64,000 nt of DNA from Dysgonomonas mossii (GTDB lineage Bacteria; Bacteroidota; Bacteroidia; Bacteroidales; Dysgonomonadaceae): assembly GCF_004569505.1 (NCBI RefSeq), contig NZ_SPPK01000001.1:1178001-1242000 (forward strand). The letters run 5' to 3'. Below are positions 44,620-53,890 of this stretch, one piece after another (positions within the stretch are counted from its first letter, which is position 1; each line of letters starts with the position of its first letter). Both the position numbers and the translations under genes were made by a program. Under the pieces are notes generated by a model. The model saw only the letters and a list, made by a program, of their open reading frames with translations. It made no database searches and had not been told where the DNA came from.

Positions 44620-46575
44620 ATGATAAACAATACTACACGAAAAATATATAAGAGATTCTTAGAGAATCGTCTGCTGAGCAGATGGTTCGTCTTGTTGATA
44701 GATATGGCAATAGTCACTTTTGCGACTATCATATCATATATTCTAACACTTCAGATATACAAAAATATTCATATAGTATATCATCCGGTATTCTTCGAAT
44801 ATCTCGCTATAACCGTATTATTTAATGCAGTCTGTTTTAGTATATTTAAAACATATAAAGGAATTGTCCGTTATTCTACAATTCATGAATTTCAAAAGAT
44901 ACTTACATCCTTGTTATTTGCTGATTTACTTATATTTCTTACATTATATAAAGTTATAGGTCCATCAGGAAGCGTTGCTGTCGCATATTGTAGTACACTC
45001 TTTTTAGTTTCATTGGTTTGTTTGTACGGGTTTCGCTTAGTTGTCGTTTATACTTATCAGACATTAACACGACGGTTTGGGAATAATCCGTCTATACCTG
45101 TATTTGTGTGGGGATTAAATGAAGACAATATTGTCCTTGCACAACTGTTGAGTACAGGAAACAATAGATTCAGGATTATAGGCTTTCTTACAACAGAGCC
45201 TGACTCAAAGTTAAAGAAACTCACAAACGTACCGGTTCTGACTATTCAGAAGCCCGAAGATTTCGTAAAATACAAAATAAAAGATATATTGTTTACCAAA
45301 GAAGATGAACTAAAGAATGAAGCTAATTATGTTGAAAAACTATTAAGCTTAAATATTCGCATCTATATAAGTAAACAAATGAATATAGACAGTTTATCTC
45401 AACTGTCTGATATTAGTCGGAGTATTCGTCCTGTTCAGATTGAAGATTTGCTTGGGCGTCCCGAAATAAATATCAGCTTGAATGTTATAGCTGAAAATGT
45501 TCAAGGTAAAAATATTTTGGTGACAGGTGCTGCAGGTTCAATAGGAAGTGAAATCGTCAAACAGCTAGCTCAATTTTCTCCTGCTTCTATTATTTGCCTC
45601 GATCAGGCTGAAACGCCCTTGAATGATTTGGATATTGAATTAAAGAAGTTGTATCCTTGCTTAAACTATACGACTATTATCGGAGATGTTCGCAATCATA
45701 CAATTATCAATTTTGTGTTTGATAAATATAAACCTAATATAGTTTATCATGCCGCTGCTTATAAGCATGTCCCTATGATGGAAAGATATCCATGTGAAGC
45801 TATAATTACCAACGTATTAGGCACAAAGGTATTAGTTGATTTAGCAATTGAGTATGATGTTGAGATGTTTATTATGGTCTCAACAGACAAGGCTGTAAAC
45901 CCTACAAATATCATGGGGGCAACTAAACGCATCGCAGAAATATACGTTCAGTCTTGTGCTGCTGATCAGAAGAAAAATAAGTCTCATACTAAATTTGTGA
46001 CAACACGCTTTGGTAATGTATTAGGAAGTAATGGCTCTGTTATTCCATTATTCAGAAGGCAGATAGAGAAGGGTGGTCCGATAACTGTAACAGATCCTGA
46101 GATCACTCGTTATTTTATGACCATTCCGGAGGCATGCCGCTTGGTTTTGGAAGCTTCTGTTATCGGTAAGTCCGGTTATATTTACGTCTTTGATATGGGG
46201 CAGCCTGTGAGGATCTATGATTTAGCAAAAAAAATGATAGAGTTGGCCGGTTTAGTTCCGGAAAGAGATATCGAAATTCAATTTTCAGGATTAAGGCCCG
46301 GAGAGAAGCTGTATGAAGAGTTATTGAATGACTCTGAAATAACAGAACAGACTTCACACAAAAAGATTATGATGGCTAAAGTAAGGGAATACCATTTTCA
46401 GGATATTTTACCTCAAATAGAGCAATTAATTTTAGTCGCCCAGACAAATGATAAATACAAACTCGTACGACAGATGAAAGTACTCGTACCTGAGTTTGTT
46501 AGCAATAATTCAGAATTTGAACAACTTGATCAAAATAATATAGATACCACTAGCAATTCTCAAATTTGGGTATAA
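44620..46575 (+). CDS. UDP-HexNAc 4,6-dehydratase (PglF/WbpM/CapD family)
   Basis: This 651-residue inner-membrane protein has four N-terminal helices (first: FVLLIDMAIVTFATIISYILTL) and a CoA-binding-like domain. The SDR domain follows with TGAAGSIGSE near residue 305, HAAAYKHVP, and STDKAVNPTNIMGATK. The Met replacing the usual catalytic Tyr (MGATK) is typical of large PglF/WbpM dehydratases. It makes the 4-keto-6-deoxy sugar that feeds the PglE-like enzyme. Last gene of the capsule operon. Confidence 0.94.
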   Translation: MINNTTRKIYKRFLENRLLSRWFVLLIDMAIVTFATIISYILTLQIYKNIHIVYHPVFFEYLAITVLFNAVCFSIFKTYKGIVRYSTIHEFQKILTSLLFADLLIFLTLYKVIGPSGSVAVAYCSTLFLVSLVCLYGFRLVVVYTYQTLTRRFGNNPSIPVFVWGLNEDNIVLAQLLSTGNNRFRIIGFLTTEPDSKLKKLTNVPVLTIQKPEDFVKYKIKDILFTKEDELKNEANYVEKLLSLNIRIYISKQMNIDSLSQLSDISRSIRPVQIEDLLGRPEINISLNVIAENVQGKNILVTGAAGSIGSEIVKQLAQFSPASIICLDQAETPLNDLDIELKKLYPCLNYTTIIGDVRNHTIINFVFDKYKPNIVYHAAAYKHVPMMERYPCEAIITNVLGTKVLVDLAIEYDVEMFIMVSTDKAVNPTNIMGATKRIAEIYVQSCAADQKKNKSHTKFVTTRFGNVLGSNGSVIPLFRRQIEKGGPITVTDPEITRYFMTIPEACRLVLEASVIGKSGYIYVFDMGQPVRIYDLAKKMIELAGLVPERDIEIQFSGLRPGEKLYEELLNDSEITEQTSHKKIMMAKVREYHFQDILPQIEQLILVAQTNDKYKLVRQMKVLVPEFVSNNSEFEQLDQNNIDTTSNSQIWV

Positions 46576-46637
46576 AAGAAATACCTGTATTTATTTTTAC
46601 AAAACAGACAACAGAATCCGACAGATGCTCATTGTAT

Positions 46638-47960
46638 TTACTCCGAATATGAAATCACTTGCCCACTAATTTGCATAAGCGATATTTCACATAATTTTGT
46701 ATTATATTCAGCTTGAACAAGTCTTTCTTCGGCTTCTAATAGACTGTTTTGTGCCTCTCGTAGTTCTATACCTGACAGGTCTCCAAGTTTGTAGCGTTCG
46801 ATAGCTATTTCATGGTTTTCTTTTGCTGTCTGTACATTTTCTTTTTCAAGATTTGTCAGATCTATATTATTTCTATAAGCCATCCACATATTCGAAAAAT
46901 CGGCTTTTAGAGAGAGTATAGTTTGCTCGTATTGGAGTTCTTTGTTTTCAACTTCTATACGGGCATTCTTTTGTTTTCTTTTTCTATTGAAGCCATCAAA
47001 CAGGTTGAAGCCTAGAGTTAATCCATAGGTTAAGCCCAAATTGTTTTGATTATCTATAGTCCCCGTATTGTAAATGTTTTTTGTATAACCATAGCCTGCA
47101 TTAAGTTTCAAATACGGATAGTTCTCACTCTGAACTGTTTTTAAATCAAGCAAACTAAGATTCTTATTTTTATTTGATAACAAAAGGAAAGTATTCGAAG
47201 ATAGCGTTTTTTGCCAAACATCTTCTTTATTTATAAACTGATTGAATTCAATTATAGAGTCCGTGGTTACAATGAGTTGCTCGATATTGTCTGCAGCCAT
47301 CATTTGGTTAAGTGATATGCGAGATGTGTATAATACTTCATATTGTTTAATCAAGCGAGAGCTGTCACTGTTGAAGTCTACCTTCGCTTGTTGAAGGTCG
47401 AGTCGAGAGCCTGCTCCAATTTCGTATCTAGCTTCAACAATGCGCAATCTTTCTTTAGATAACTTAACGGCTGATTTCAAGTTTTTTAATCGGATATTCT
47501 GCTGGATGTAATTGTAATATTCTGAAGTTAACCCCGATACGAAGTTTTCTATCGTTAAGCGGGTATTCAGTTCCCCCATCTTTTGGAGCTCTTTTAAGCG
47601 TTGATGATTCGTTTGGATATTGAAGCCATCAAAAACAGTCCAATTCAAGTTGACGCCTGCATTCAATAATTGGTTGTGAATGCCGTTATTCTTATTTTTC
47701 TCTCCATTTGCCAAATTCTGTGTTGTATTGTTTACCGAACCCGAATAACCCGTTGTGAGATCTACAGACGGAAGGTATCCTGCATTTCCCACAGTGAGAT
47801 TGTTGTCCGATATTTCCTGATTATTGCGCATAATACGAATATCATAGTTCTTTTGCAATCCCGTTTCGATACATCTTTTCAGATCGAATACAACCTGAGA
47901 ATTACATATGCTTGGTGCAGCTATTGCCAGAATGATAATTAATATATATTTTTTCATCAT
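46638..47960 (-). CDS. TolC-family outer-membrane efflux protein
   Basis: The 440-residue product has a signal peptide (MMKKYILIIILAIAAPSICNSQ). It contains two repeats of the outer-membrane efflux protein domain, long heptad-like helices (residues 100-220 and 320-430), and FDLKRCIETGLQKNYDI at the start, as in TolC relatives. It forms the trimeric exit duct for the RND pump encoded upstream (111-nt gap). It has a separate promoter-like element in that gap, so it may be partly uncoupled from the pump genes. Confidence 0.92.
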   Translation of the reverse strand: MMKKYILIIILAIAAPSICNSQVVFDLKRCIETGLQKNYDIRIMRNNQEISDNNLTVGNAGYLPSVDLTTGYSGSVNNTTQNLANGEKNKNNGIHNQLLNAGVNLNWTVFDGFNIQTNHQRLKELQKMGELNTRLTIENFVSGLTSEYYNYIQQNIRLKNLKSAVKLSKERLRIVEARYEIGAGSRLDLQQAKVDFNSDSSRLIKQYEVLYTSRISLNQMMAADNIEQLIVTTDSIIEFNQFINKEDVWQKTLSSNTFLLLSNKNKNLSLLDLKTVQSENYPYLKLNAGYGYTKNIYNTGTIDNQNNLGLTYGLTLGFNLFDGFNRKRKQKNARIEVENKELQYEQTILSLKADFSNMWMAYRNNIDLTNLEKENVQTAKENHEIAIERYKLGDLSGIELREAQNSLLEAEERLVQAEYNTKLCEISLMQISGQVISYSE

Positions 47961-47977
47961 TAAAATTCTTCTTAGTC

Positions 47978-48034
47978 AAAAGGTGACAAAAGTAACAGCT
48001 TTTATCTCTTTTTTATTTGTTACTTTTTGTCCTA
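47978..48034. promoter_or_regulatory. Inverted pair of TGTTACTTTTTG elements upstream of tolC
   Basis: The minus-strand copy (47982-47998) reads CTGTTACTTTTGTCACCT and places TACTTTTG 27 nt before the tolC-like ATG. A plus-strand copy TGTTACTTTTTGTCCT lies at 48019-48034. The 10-nt cores AAAAGTAACA and TGTTACTTTT are perfect complements. It may be a promoter, an operator or a hairpin. Confidence 0.5.
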
Positions 48035-48071
48035 GTATATAGTTGTTATATTATAGATAAATTTATATTTA

Positions 48072-51000
48072 CTAAATCCTATCTTTCTTCTTACTTCTGT
48101 CGGTAGATATATATAAATACATAGCCGGTACAATGAATATTGTTAATAGAGTAGAAATCATCATTCCTCCAATTACAGCCACCCCCATAGCCATACGTCC
48201 ATTGGCTCCTTCGGCACTGGCAAATATTAGAGGTAACAATCCCAACACCGTAGAGAAGCTCGTCATAAGGATCGGACGCAAACGTTGTACTGCAGCTCCC
48301 TGTATGGCTTCAAGTTTATTCATTCCTGCTTCTTGACGCTGATTTGCAAACTCCACAATAAGAATACCATTTTTAGCGACCAGCCCGATAAGCATAATAA
48401 TTCCTATCTGACTGAATATATTCATCGTTATATCTTTGACATACATAAACAAAAGAGCTCCGGCAATTGCAAGGGGGACTGTAAGCATAATAACAAATGG
48501 ATCTTTGAAACTTTCGAACTGTGCTGCAAGGATCAAAAAGATCAGTAATATAGCAAGTATAAATGCGAACATCAAACTCGAAGAGCTTTCGCTAAAATCC
48601 TTCGAATCTCCCGCCAATGCTGTTCGAAATGTATCATCAAGGGTTTCTTTCGCTATGCGATCCATTTCTTCCAACCCGGCGCCGATTGTTACTCCCGGAG
48701 ATAATCCTGCGGATACTGTTGCAGACTTGAATCTGTTATACCTGTATAGCTGGGGAGGGGCAACACTTTCTTCTAAGCGCACAAGGTTATCCATCTGAAT
48801 CATATTCCCTCCTAAGTTTTTAAGATAAATAGATTTAAGGTCGAGAGGTGTATTCCTTTGTTGGCGATTAATTTCCCCTAATATCTGATATTGTTTCCCA
48901 TTCATATAAAAATATCCCATACGTTGTCCACTTAGTGCATATTGCAATGTTTGTCCTATATCTCTGGTACTTACTCTTAGTATGGCGGCTTTATCTCTGT
49001 CTATGATAATACGGGTTTCAGGTTTCGTGAATTTAAGATTTACATCAGCCATTTGAAACATTGGGCTTTCTTGTACTTTTCTCATAAATTGAGGGATGAA
49101 TTCCTCTAACTTTTCAAGGTTGGTAGCTTGCAATACATATTGTATAGGCATACTCGATCGTCTTCCACCGAAGGTAGATTGCTGTTGCACAAATGCCCGT
49201 GCCTCTGTTTCTTTTCTTACTGCCTTTGTCAGTTCGTTGGCGATCTCCATTTGGCTTCTTTCTCTGTCTTTAATATTGGGCAACATGAGGTTTATCATCC
49301 CGCCTCCTGTCCAGGCACGCATTGTATTAATGAGGCGTTCAGGTGCAACAGAATCAGCTATCACTCCAATCTTTTCTGTATAATTTCGATTAAATTCATA
49401 AGTAGAGCCTTCTGGTCCGCTGGTTCTTATTGTTATCTGTGAGCGGTCTTCCAATGGAGCCATTTCGGAAGGGATCGCACTGACTAAATAACCTATTCCT
49501 GCGAGTGTAAGGATTATGATAGGCCATGTTATTATCTTATGTTTAAGGAAGTGTTGCAAACCATTGTCGTAAGCTTTGGTCAACCATTGAAAGAAAGGAT
49601 CTGTTTTACGGTAAAACCATCCCGCCTTATCTTTCTTCTTCAATAACTTGGTTGCAAGCATCGGTGTAAACGTAAGAGCTACAAATGCTGAAATAAGGAC
49701 AGCTCCGGCAATAACAATACTAAATTCACGGAACAAACGTCCTGTCATCCCTTCAAGAAAGACAATAGGGAAAAATACCGCAACTACAGACACTGTTGTT
49801 GAGATAACGGCGAAGAATATTTCTTTAGAACCCTCTATCCCTGCTTGCTTGGGAGTCATACCTCCCTCAATTTTCAGATAGATGTTCTCTGTGACCACAA
49901 TAGCATCATCAACTACCAATCCCACAGCCAGAACTACGGCCAACATGGATAAGACGTTGATCGAGAATCCTGCAACATACATCACAAAGAAAGCTCCTAC
50001 GAGTGATACGGGAATAACAACGCAAGGAACCAATGTCACACGCCAGTCGCGAAGGAAAAGGAATATTATGATAACGACCAACGCAAATGCTATGTATACC
50101 GTTTCTTCCACTTCTGCTATCGAAGCCCTTATAAATTTAGTATTGTCGAAGGCAACATCAATTTTGACATCCTCCGGTAAGTCTTTCTTTAGTTGTTCGA
50201 GACGGACCATCGCTTCATCAGAAATTTCAATCTGATTGGCTCCCGGTTGTGGAATAATAACAGTACTTACAGCAGGAACACCATTGCGACGCATAATACT
50301 CTTATAGTTTTCTGTACCCAGCTCCGCTGTACCTACGTCTCTAAACCTTACAACATTATAATTGTCTTCTTTGATAATCATATTGTTGAATTCCTCCGGG
50401 GTTTGCATCAGTCCCAATGTTCGTATAGAAAGCTCAAGGTTATCGCCTTCTATGCTGCCGGAAGGCAATTCCACATTTTCTTTATCTACGGCACTTTTTA
50501 CATCCATAGGGGTAATGCCATACGATGCCATTTTTACAGGATCGAGCCATAGTCGCATCGAATAGCGGTTTTGTCCCCAGATTTCTACAGCACTTACATT
50601 GGGTATGGTTTGTAAACGCTCTTTTACTGTCAACTCAGCTATTTCACTTAGTTCGAGCAAAGAACGCTTTTCGCTTTGTATACTTATTTGTATAATCGGG
50701 TTGGCATCGGCATCAGCCTTCGATACAGTAGGAGGGTCGCAGTCGCGAGGCAGATAACGTTGTGCCCGCGAGACTTTATCCCGCACATCATTTGCTGCTG
50801 TTTCGAGGTCTACAGATAATTCAAATTCCACTGTTATACGGCATGAACCCTGACTACTACTACTTGTCAAAGACCTGATGCCCGGTATTCCATTTATATT
50901 TTGTTCTAGTGGTTCTGTGATCTGATTCTCTATAATTTCGGCATTAGCCCCGGGATAACTCACGTCTACCGAAATAATGGGGTTATCTATGTTGGGATAT

Positions 51001-51107
51001 TCGCGCACCCCTAAATATGTATATCCGATCAATCCTAAAAGGAATATAATCAATACAAATACAGTGGCTAATACCGGGCGCTTTATACTTAATTCAGATA
51101 TAGTCAT
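48072..51107 (-). CDS. RND efflux pump inner-membrane transporter (HAE1 type)
   Basis: This 1011-residue transporter has twelve membrane helices in two halves and two large periplasmic loops. The N-terminus (MTISELSIKRPVLATVF) is canonical. VGLVVDDAIVVTENIY in TM4 holds the Asp pair of the proton relay, and GLVAKNGILIVEFAN marks TM10. The family exports drugs, bile salts or detergents by proton antiport. It follows the MFP gene by 67 nt. Sequence resembles the MdtB/MexB group; substrate is not deducible. Confidence 0.95.
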   Translation of the reverse strand: MTISELSIKRPVLATVFVLIIFLLGLIGYTYLGVREYPNIDNPIISVDVSYPGANAEIIENQITEPLEQNINGIPGIRSLTSSSSQGSCRITVEFELSVDLETAANDVRDKVSRAQRYLPRDCDPPTVSKADADANPIIQISIQSEKRSLLELSEIAELTVKERLQTIPNVSAVEIWGQNRYSMRLWLDPVKMASYGITPMDVKSAVDKENVELPSGSIEGDNLELSIRTLGLMQTPEEFNNMIIKEDNYNVVRFRDVGTAELGTENYKSIMRRNGVPAVSTVIIPQPGANQIEISDEAMVRLEQLKKDLPEDVKIDVAFDNTKFIRASIAEVEETVYIAFALVVIIIFLFLRDWRVTLVPCVVIPVSLVGAFFVMYVAGFSINVLSMLAVVLAVGLVVDDAIVVTENIYLKIEGGMTPKQAGIEGSKEIFFAVISTTVSVVAVFFPIVFLEGMTGRLFREFSIVIAGAVLISAFVALTFTPMLATKLLKKKDKAGWFYRKTDPFFQWLTKAYDNGLQHFLKHKIITWPIIILTLAGIGYLVSAIPSEMAPLEDRSQITIRTSGPEGSTYEFNRNYTEKIGVIADSVAPERLINTMRAWTGGGMINLMLPNIKDRERSQMEIANELTKAVRKETEARAFVQQQSTFGGRRSSMPIQYVLQATNLEKLEEFIPQFMRKVQESPMFQMADVNLKFTKPETRIIIDRDKAAILRVSTRDIGQTLQYALSGQRMGYFYMNGKQYQILGEINRQQRNTPLDLKSIYLKNLGGNMIQMDNLVRLEESVAPPQLYRYNRFKSATVSAGLSPGVTIGAGLEEMDRIAKETLDDTFRTALAGDSKDFSESSSSLMFAFILAILLIFLILAAQFESFKDPFVIMLTVPLAIAGALLFMYVKDITMNIFSQIGIIMLIGLVAKNGILIVEFANQRQEAGMNKLEAIQGAAVQRLRPILMTSFSTVLGLLPLIFASAEGANGRMAMGVAVIGGMMISTLLTIFIVPAMYLYISTDRSKKKDRI

Positions 51108-51174
51108 CTTTTAGAGGTTTTGGATGTTTAGAAATCTACGATCTTAAATATCCGAAGCTATTATATAAATTGTT

Positions 51175-52275
51175 TTACTGATTGTTTTCTATAAAATTAT
51201 CGATAATAACAGGCAACCCGTCACGCAATTGCATGACACCCGTTACTAAAAGAGTATCGCCAACATTTAATCCGTTTAATACCTGAACGGATGAAGCTGT
51301 ACGCATACCCTTCTTTAGTACTATCTGGTGGGCTACGCCGTTCTTATATACGTATGCAATATCACGTCCCATTTCTGCTATCGTAGATAAACTAGGGATG
51401 ACTAAAGTATTCTTTATCTCCTGCAATTTTATCTCAACATTAGTAGAGAGACCCGGTTTTAATCTTCCTCCGGGATTAGCATACAAAGCTCTGGCTTTTA
51501 GAGTGAGTGTTTGTCTATCGAGGTTAGACTCTAGGGCATAAACTGTAGCTTGGTATTTGTTTAAATCATTATCGAATGTAAAGGTGAGAGGTGTTCCGGG
51601 CTTTACATTATTTACTTCTGACTCATTTACCGAAAACTCTATTTTTAATGGAGTTATTTTGGTTAGCCGAGATATTATTATAGAAGGTGAAGCATATGTT
51701 CCTTCACTCACTTGTCTCAAACCTATGATACCATCAAATGGAGCACGTAGTTCCGTCTGGGTTATTCTTGTTTTTACCAGTTCAATATCAGCCTTCAATT
51801 TTTCCAACTCTGTATTGACAGACTCGTAAGCTTCCTGACTTACAGCGTCTTTTGCCAACAATGCCTTTTGACGGTAAACTCTGTCTTCGGCAAGAGGTAT
51901 TTGTGTTTGTAATTTCTTCAACTCAGCTTGTAGCGGTTTATCATTCACTTTGGCTAAAAGCTGTCCTTTTTTTACATTCGAACCCTCTTTGAAGTGTATT
52001 TCTGTTATCATACCTGATGTTTCGAATGATAGATCAACTTCCTCATCAGGGATCAATACACCTTTCACCCTGATGGTATTATCCAGATTACCGTATTTTA
52101 AGATCTGGGCATTAACATTCAGTATCGTACGATTGCTTGTCCCTTTATTTCCTGGTGGAGTTGGTGACGGATCGGCATTCGTTGTTAAAAGACCTTTGAT
52201 CTTTGGGTAAAAAGCCATTCCGGCAATAAATAAAAGAATAATAATCAGAAGTCCTATTTTTGTTTTTTTGTTCAT
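51175..52275 (-). CDS. RND membrane-fusion protein (periplasmic adaptor)
   Basis: The 366-residue product has one N-terminal hydrophobic anchor (IGLLIIILLFIAGMAFY) and no lipobox. The biotinyl-lipoyl half-motifs ITEIHFKEGSNVKKGQLLAKV and LRAPFDGIIGLRQVSEGTY flank a coiled-coil hairpin (LKKLQTQIPLAEDRVY through ELEKLKADIEL). A beta-barrel and a membrane-proximal domain follow. It bridges the RND pump to the TolC duct. It is the first gene of the operon, 87 nt from a perfect inverted repeat. Confidence 0.94.
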   Translation of the reverse strand: MNKKTKIGLLIIILLFIAGMAFYPKIKGLLTTNADPSPTPPGNKGTSNRTILNVNAQILKYGNLDNTIRVKGVLIPDEEVDLSFETSGMITEIHFKEGSNVKKGQLLAKVNDKPLQAELKKLQTQIPLAEDRVYRQKALLAKDAVSQEAYESVNTELEKLKADIELVKTRITQTELRAPFDGIIGLRQVSEGTYASPSIIISRLTKITPLKIEFSVNESEVNNVKPGTPLTFTFDNDLNKYQATVYALESNLDRQTLTLKARALYANPGGRLKPGLSTNVEIKLQEIKNTLVIPSLSTIAEMGRDIAYVYKNGVAHQIVLKKGMRTASSVQVLNGLNVGDTLLVTGVMQLRDGLPVIIDNFIENNQ

Positions 52276-52361
52276 AGTAAATATTCTATTTTGGGCTTAT
52301 AATACAGGTTTCCAAGAATACGATTTAAAATAGATGGAAAGGTTTAATTTATTGGATGTAT

Positions 52362-52397
52362 TTTAATTTTTGTTTGCATTACTAAACAAAAATTAAA
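52362..52397. repeat. 14-bp perfect inverted repeat upstream of the efflux operon
   Basis: Arms 52362-52375 and 52384-52397 (TTTAATTTTTGTTT and its exact complement) enclose an 8-nt loop. It lies 87 nt before the MFP start, in a region no coding transcript ends in, so an operator or a leader hairpin is more likely than a terminator. Confidence 0.7.
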
Positions 52398-52477
52398 CAA
52401 GACTTATTCTCTCTCCATTTTCTTTTGGCTCATCATTTATTGGGAATGTTTTTTAAGTTTTGCGTCGATCTATTTTA

Positions 52478-52485
52478 CAAATATA
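52478..52485 (-). promoter_or_regulatory. Candidate -7 element (TATATTTG) of the efflux operon
   Basis: TATATTTG on the minus strand fits the consensus; it would give a leader of about 195 nt that includes the 14-bp inverted repeat. No -33 box was seen. Confidence 0.35.
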
Positions 52486-52509
52486 ATATTTAAAATAGAA
52501 GTGTTACAG

Positions 52510-52551
52510 CATTCTAAAATGTCCTTAAAAAGCGATGTCTTAGAATGTCCT
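52510..52551. repeat. Short repeat block between efflux operon and hexokinase
   Basis: CATTCTAA (52510-52517) is the inverse of TTAGAATG (52540-52547), and AATGTCCT occurs directly at 52518-52525 and 52544-52551, 26 nt apart. It may be a tandem or palindromic protein-binding site. Confidence 0.45.
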
Positions 52552-52613
52552 AAAAATAGTTATTTATTCAGATTCATTGCCTCTGTAATGGCTCAATATT
52601 CAAATGAGATAGT

Positions 52614-52621
52614 TATATTTG
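52614..52621 (+). promoter_or_regulatory. -7 element (TATATTTG) of the hexokinase gene
   Basis: Exact consensus match ending 37 nt before the hexokinase ATG. Confidence 0.5.
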
Positions 52622-52658
52622 TAGAGTTTAAAAAATAACCTAAACATAAAGATACCTT

Positions 52659-53867
52659 ATGAAGAAAGATATTTTTCATCTTAAGTCGAAACAACTAAAA
52701 GAAATAGCCCAGTCGCTCCAACACAAGGTAGAGGTTGGTCTGAGTAAAGAGAATGCCGAAATACAGTGTATTCCTACTTATATTATACCTAAAACAACCA
52801 GTGTGAACGGTAAGGCTACTGTTTTAGATTTAGGAGGAACTAACTATCGGGTTGCTGTAGTTGACTTTGTTGATGGTAAACCAACAATTCATCCTGAAAA
52901 TGGATGGAAGAAGGATTTGTCTGTTATGAAAACTCCGGGTTTTACAGAAGAAGATTTGTTTAAAGAACAAGCCGATCCGATAGGAGAAATCAAACGTGAT
53001 CAAGAAACTCCTATAGGATATTGTTTTTCTTATCCGGCTGAATCTCTTCAAAACGGAGATGCGAAGCTTCTTAGATGGACAAAAGGTGTTGACATCAAAG
53101 AAATGGTAGGAAAACCCGTAGGACAACCATTGGTAGATTATCTGAACCAACGTAATGATATTAAATTCAATGGTGTAAAAGTAATCAACGATACAGTCGC
53201 AAGCTTATTTGCCGGACTTACTGATTCTAGTTATGACGCTTATATCGGGCTGATTGTTGGAACAGGTACAAATATGGCTACTTTTATCAACGCTGATAAA
53301 ATAAAGAAACTAAATCCTGATTACAAACTGAGTGGGGTGATTCCTGTAAACTTAGAGTCTGGTAACTTTAACCCTCCTCATCTGACAGCTATCGATGATA
53401 AGGTAGATGCTTGCTCTGATGCAAAGGGTGCTCAACGTTTCGAAAAAGCTGTATCGGGTATGTATTTGGGAGAAATCCTAAAATCGGTTTTCCCGTGCGA
53501 TGAATTCGAACAAAGATTTGATGCTCAGAAGCTGACTAATATTATGAATTATCCTGATATTCATAAGAAAAGATATGTAGAGATTGCTCGTTCAATATAC
53601 GAAAGATCAGCGAAGCTAGTTGCTGCATCTATCGCCGGATTGGTTTTGGTTCTTGTATCACATGATCCATCTATCAAGAAAATAAGATTGGTAGCCGAAG
53701 GTAGCTTATTCTGGAGTGAATACAGAAAAGGCAAAAATTATAAAGATATGGTAATGTCTGAGTTACAAAAACTTCTTACAGAGTTTAATCATGGAGATGT
53801 TCATGTACATGTGGCTCAAATGGACAATGCAAATCTTATAGGTTCTGCTATAGCTGCTTTGTCGTAA
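52659..53867 (+). CDS. Hexokinase (eukaryotic-type family)
   Basis: This 402-residue sugar kinase has LDLGGTNYR (residues 56-64) as the phosphate-1 loop, KVINDTVASLFAG with the catalytic Asp, and GLIVGTGTNMATF as the adenosine/connect region. It matches the eukaryotic-type hexokinase fold that Bacteroidales use in place of ROK glucokinases. It phosphorylates glucose and probably other hexoses with ATP in the cytoplasm. It is monocistronic, with a promoter and a rho-independent terminator. Compared with yeast hexokinase (about 485 aa) it lacks the N-terminal tail. Confidence 0.93.
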   Translation: MKKDIFHLKSKQLKEIAQSLQHKVEVGLSKENAEIQCIPTYIIPKTTSVNGKATVLDLGGTNYRVAVVDFVDGKPTIHPENGWKKDLSVMKTPGFTEEDLFKEQADPIGEIKRDQETPIGYCFSYPAESLQNGDAKLLRWTKGVDIKEMVGKPVGQPLVDYLNQRNDIKFNGVKVINDTVASLFAGLTDSSYDAYIGLIVGTGTNMATFINADKIKKLNPDYKLSGVIPVNLESGNFNPPHLTAIDDKVDACSDAKGAQRFEKAVSGMYLGEILKSVFPCDEFEQRFDAQKLTNIMNYPDIHKKRYVEIARSIYERSAKLVAASIAGLVLVLVSHDPSIKKIRLVAEGSLFWSEYRKGKNYKDMVMSELQKLLTEFNHGDVHVHVAQMDNANLIGSAIAALS

Positions 53868-53890
53868 ACTAAAGATATAATAGCAAGTAG

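Larger units (their letters stand above)
52276..52658. other. 383-nt divergent intergenic region (efflux operon / hexokinase)
   Basis: No gene is supported. Contents: the 14-bp inverted repeat at 52362-52397, a minus-strand TATATTTG at 52478-52485 (candidate efflux promoter), the direct/inverted repeat block 52510-52551, and the plus-strand TATATTTG at 52614-52621 (hexokinase). No regulator gene is adjacent. Confidence 0.45.

Noticed and set aside
48436..50552. Several open frames of 60-120 codons on the plus strand within the RND transporter gene
   Set aside because: They are antisense shadows of a 3-kb gene with a clear RND signature; no start context or promoter is visible for them.
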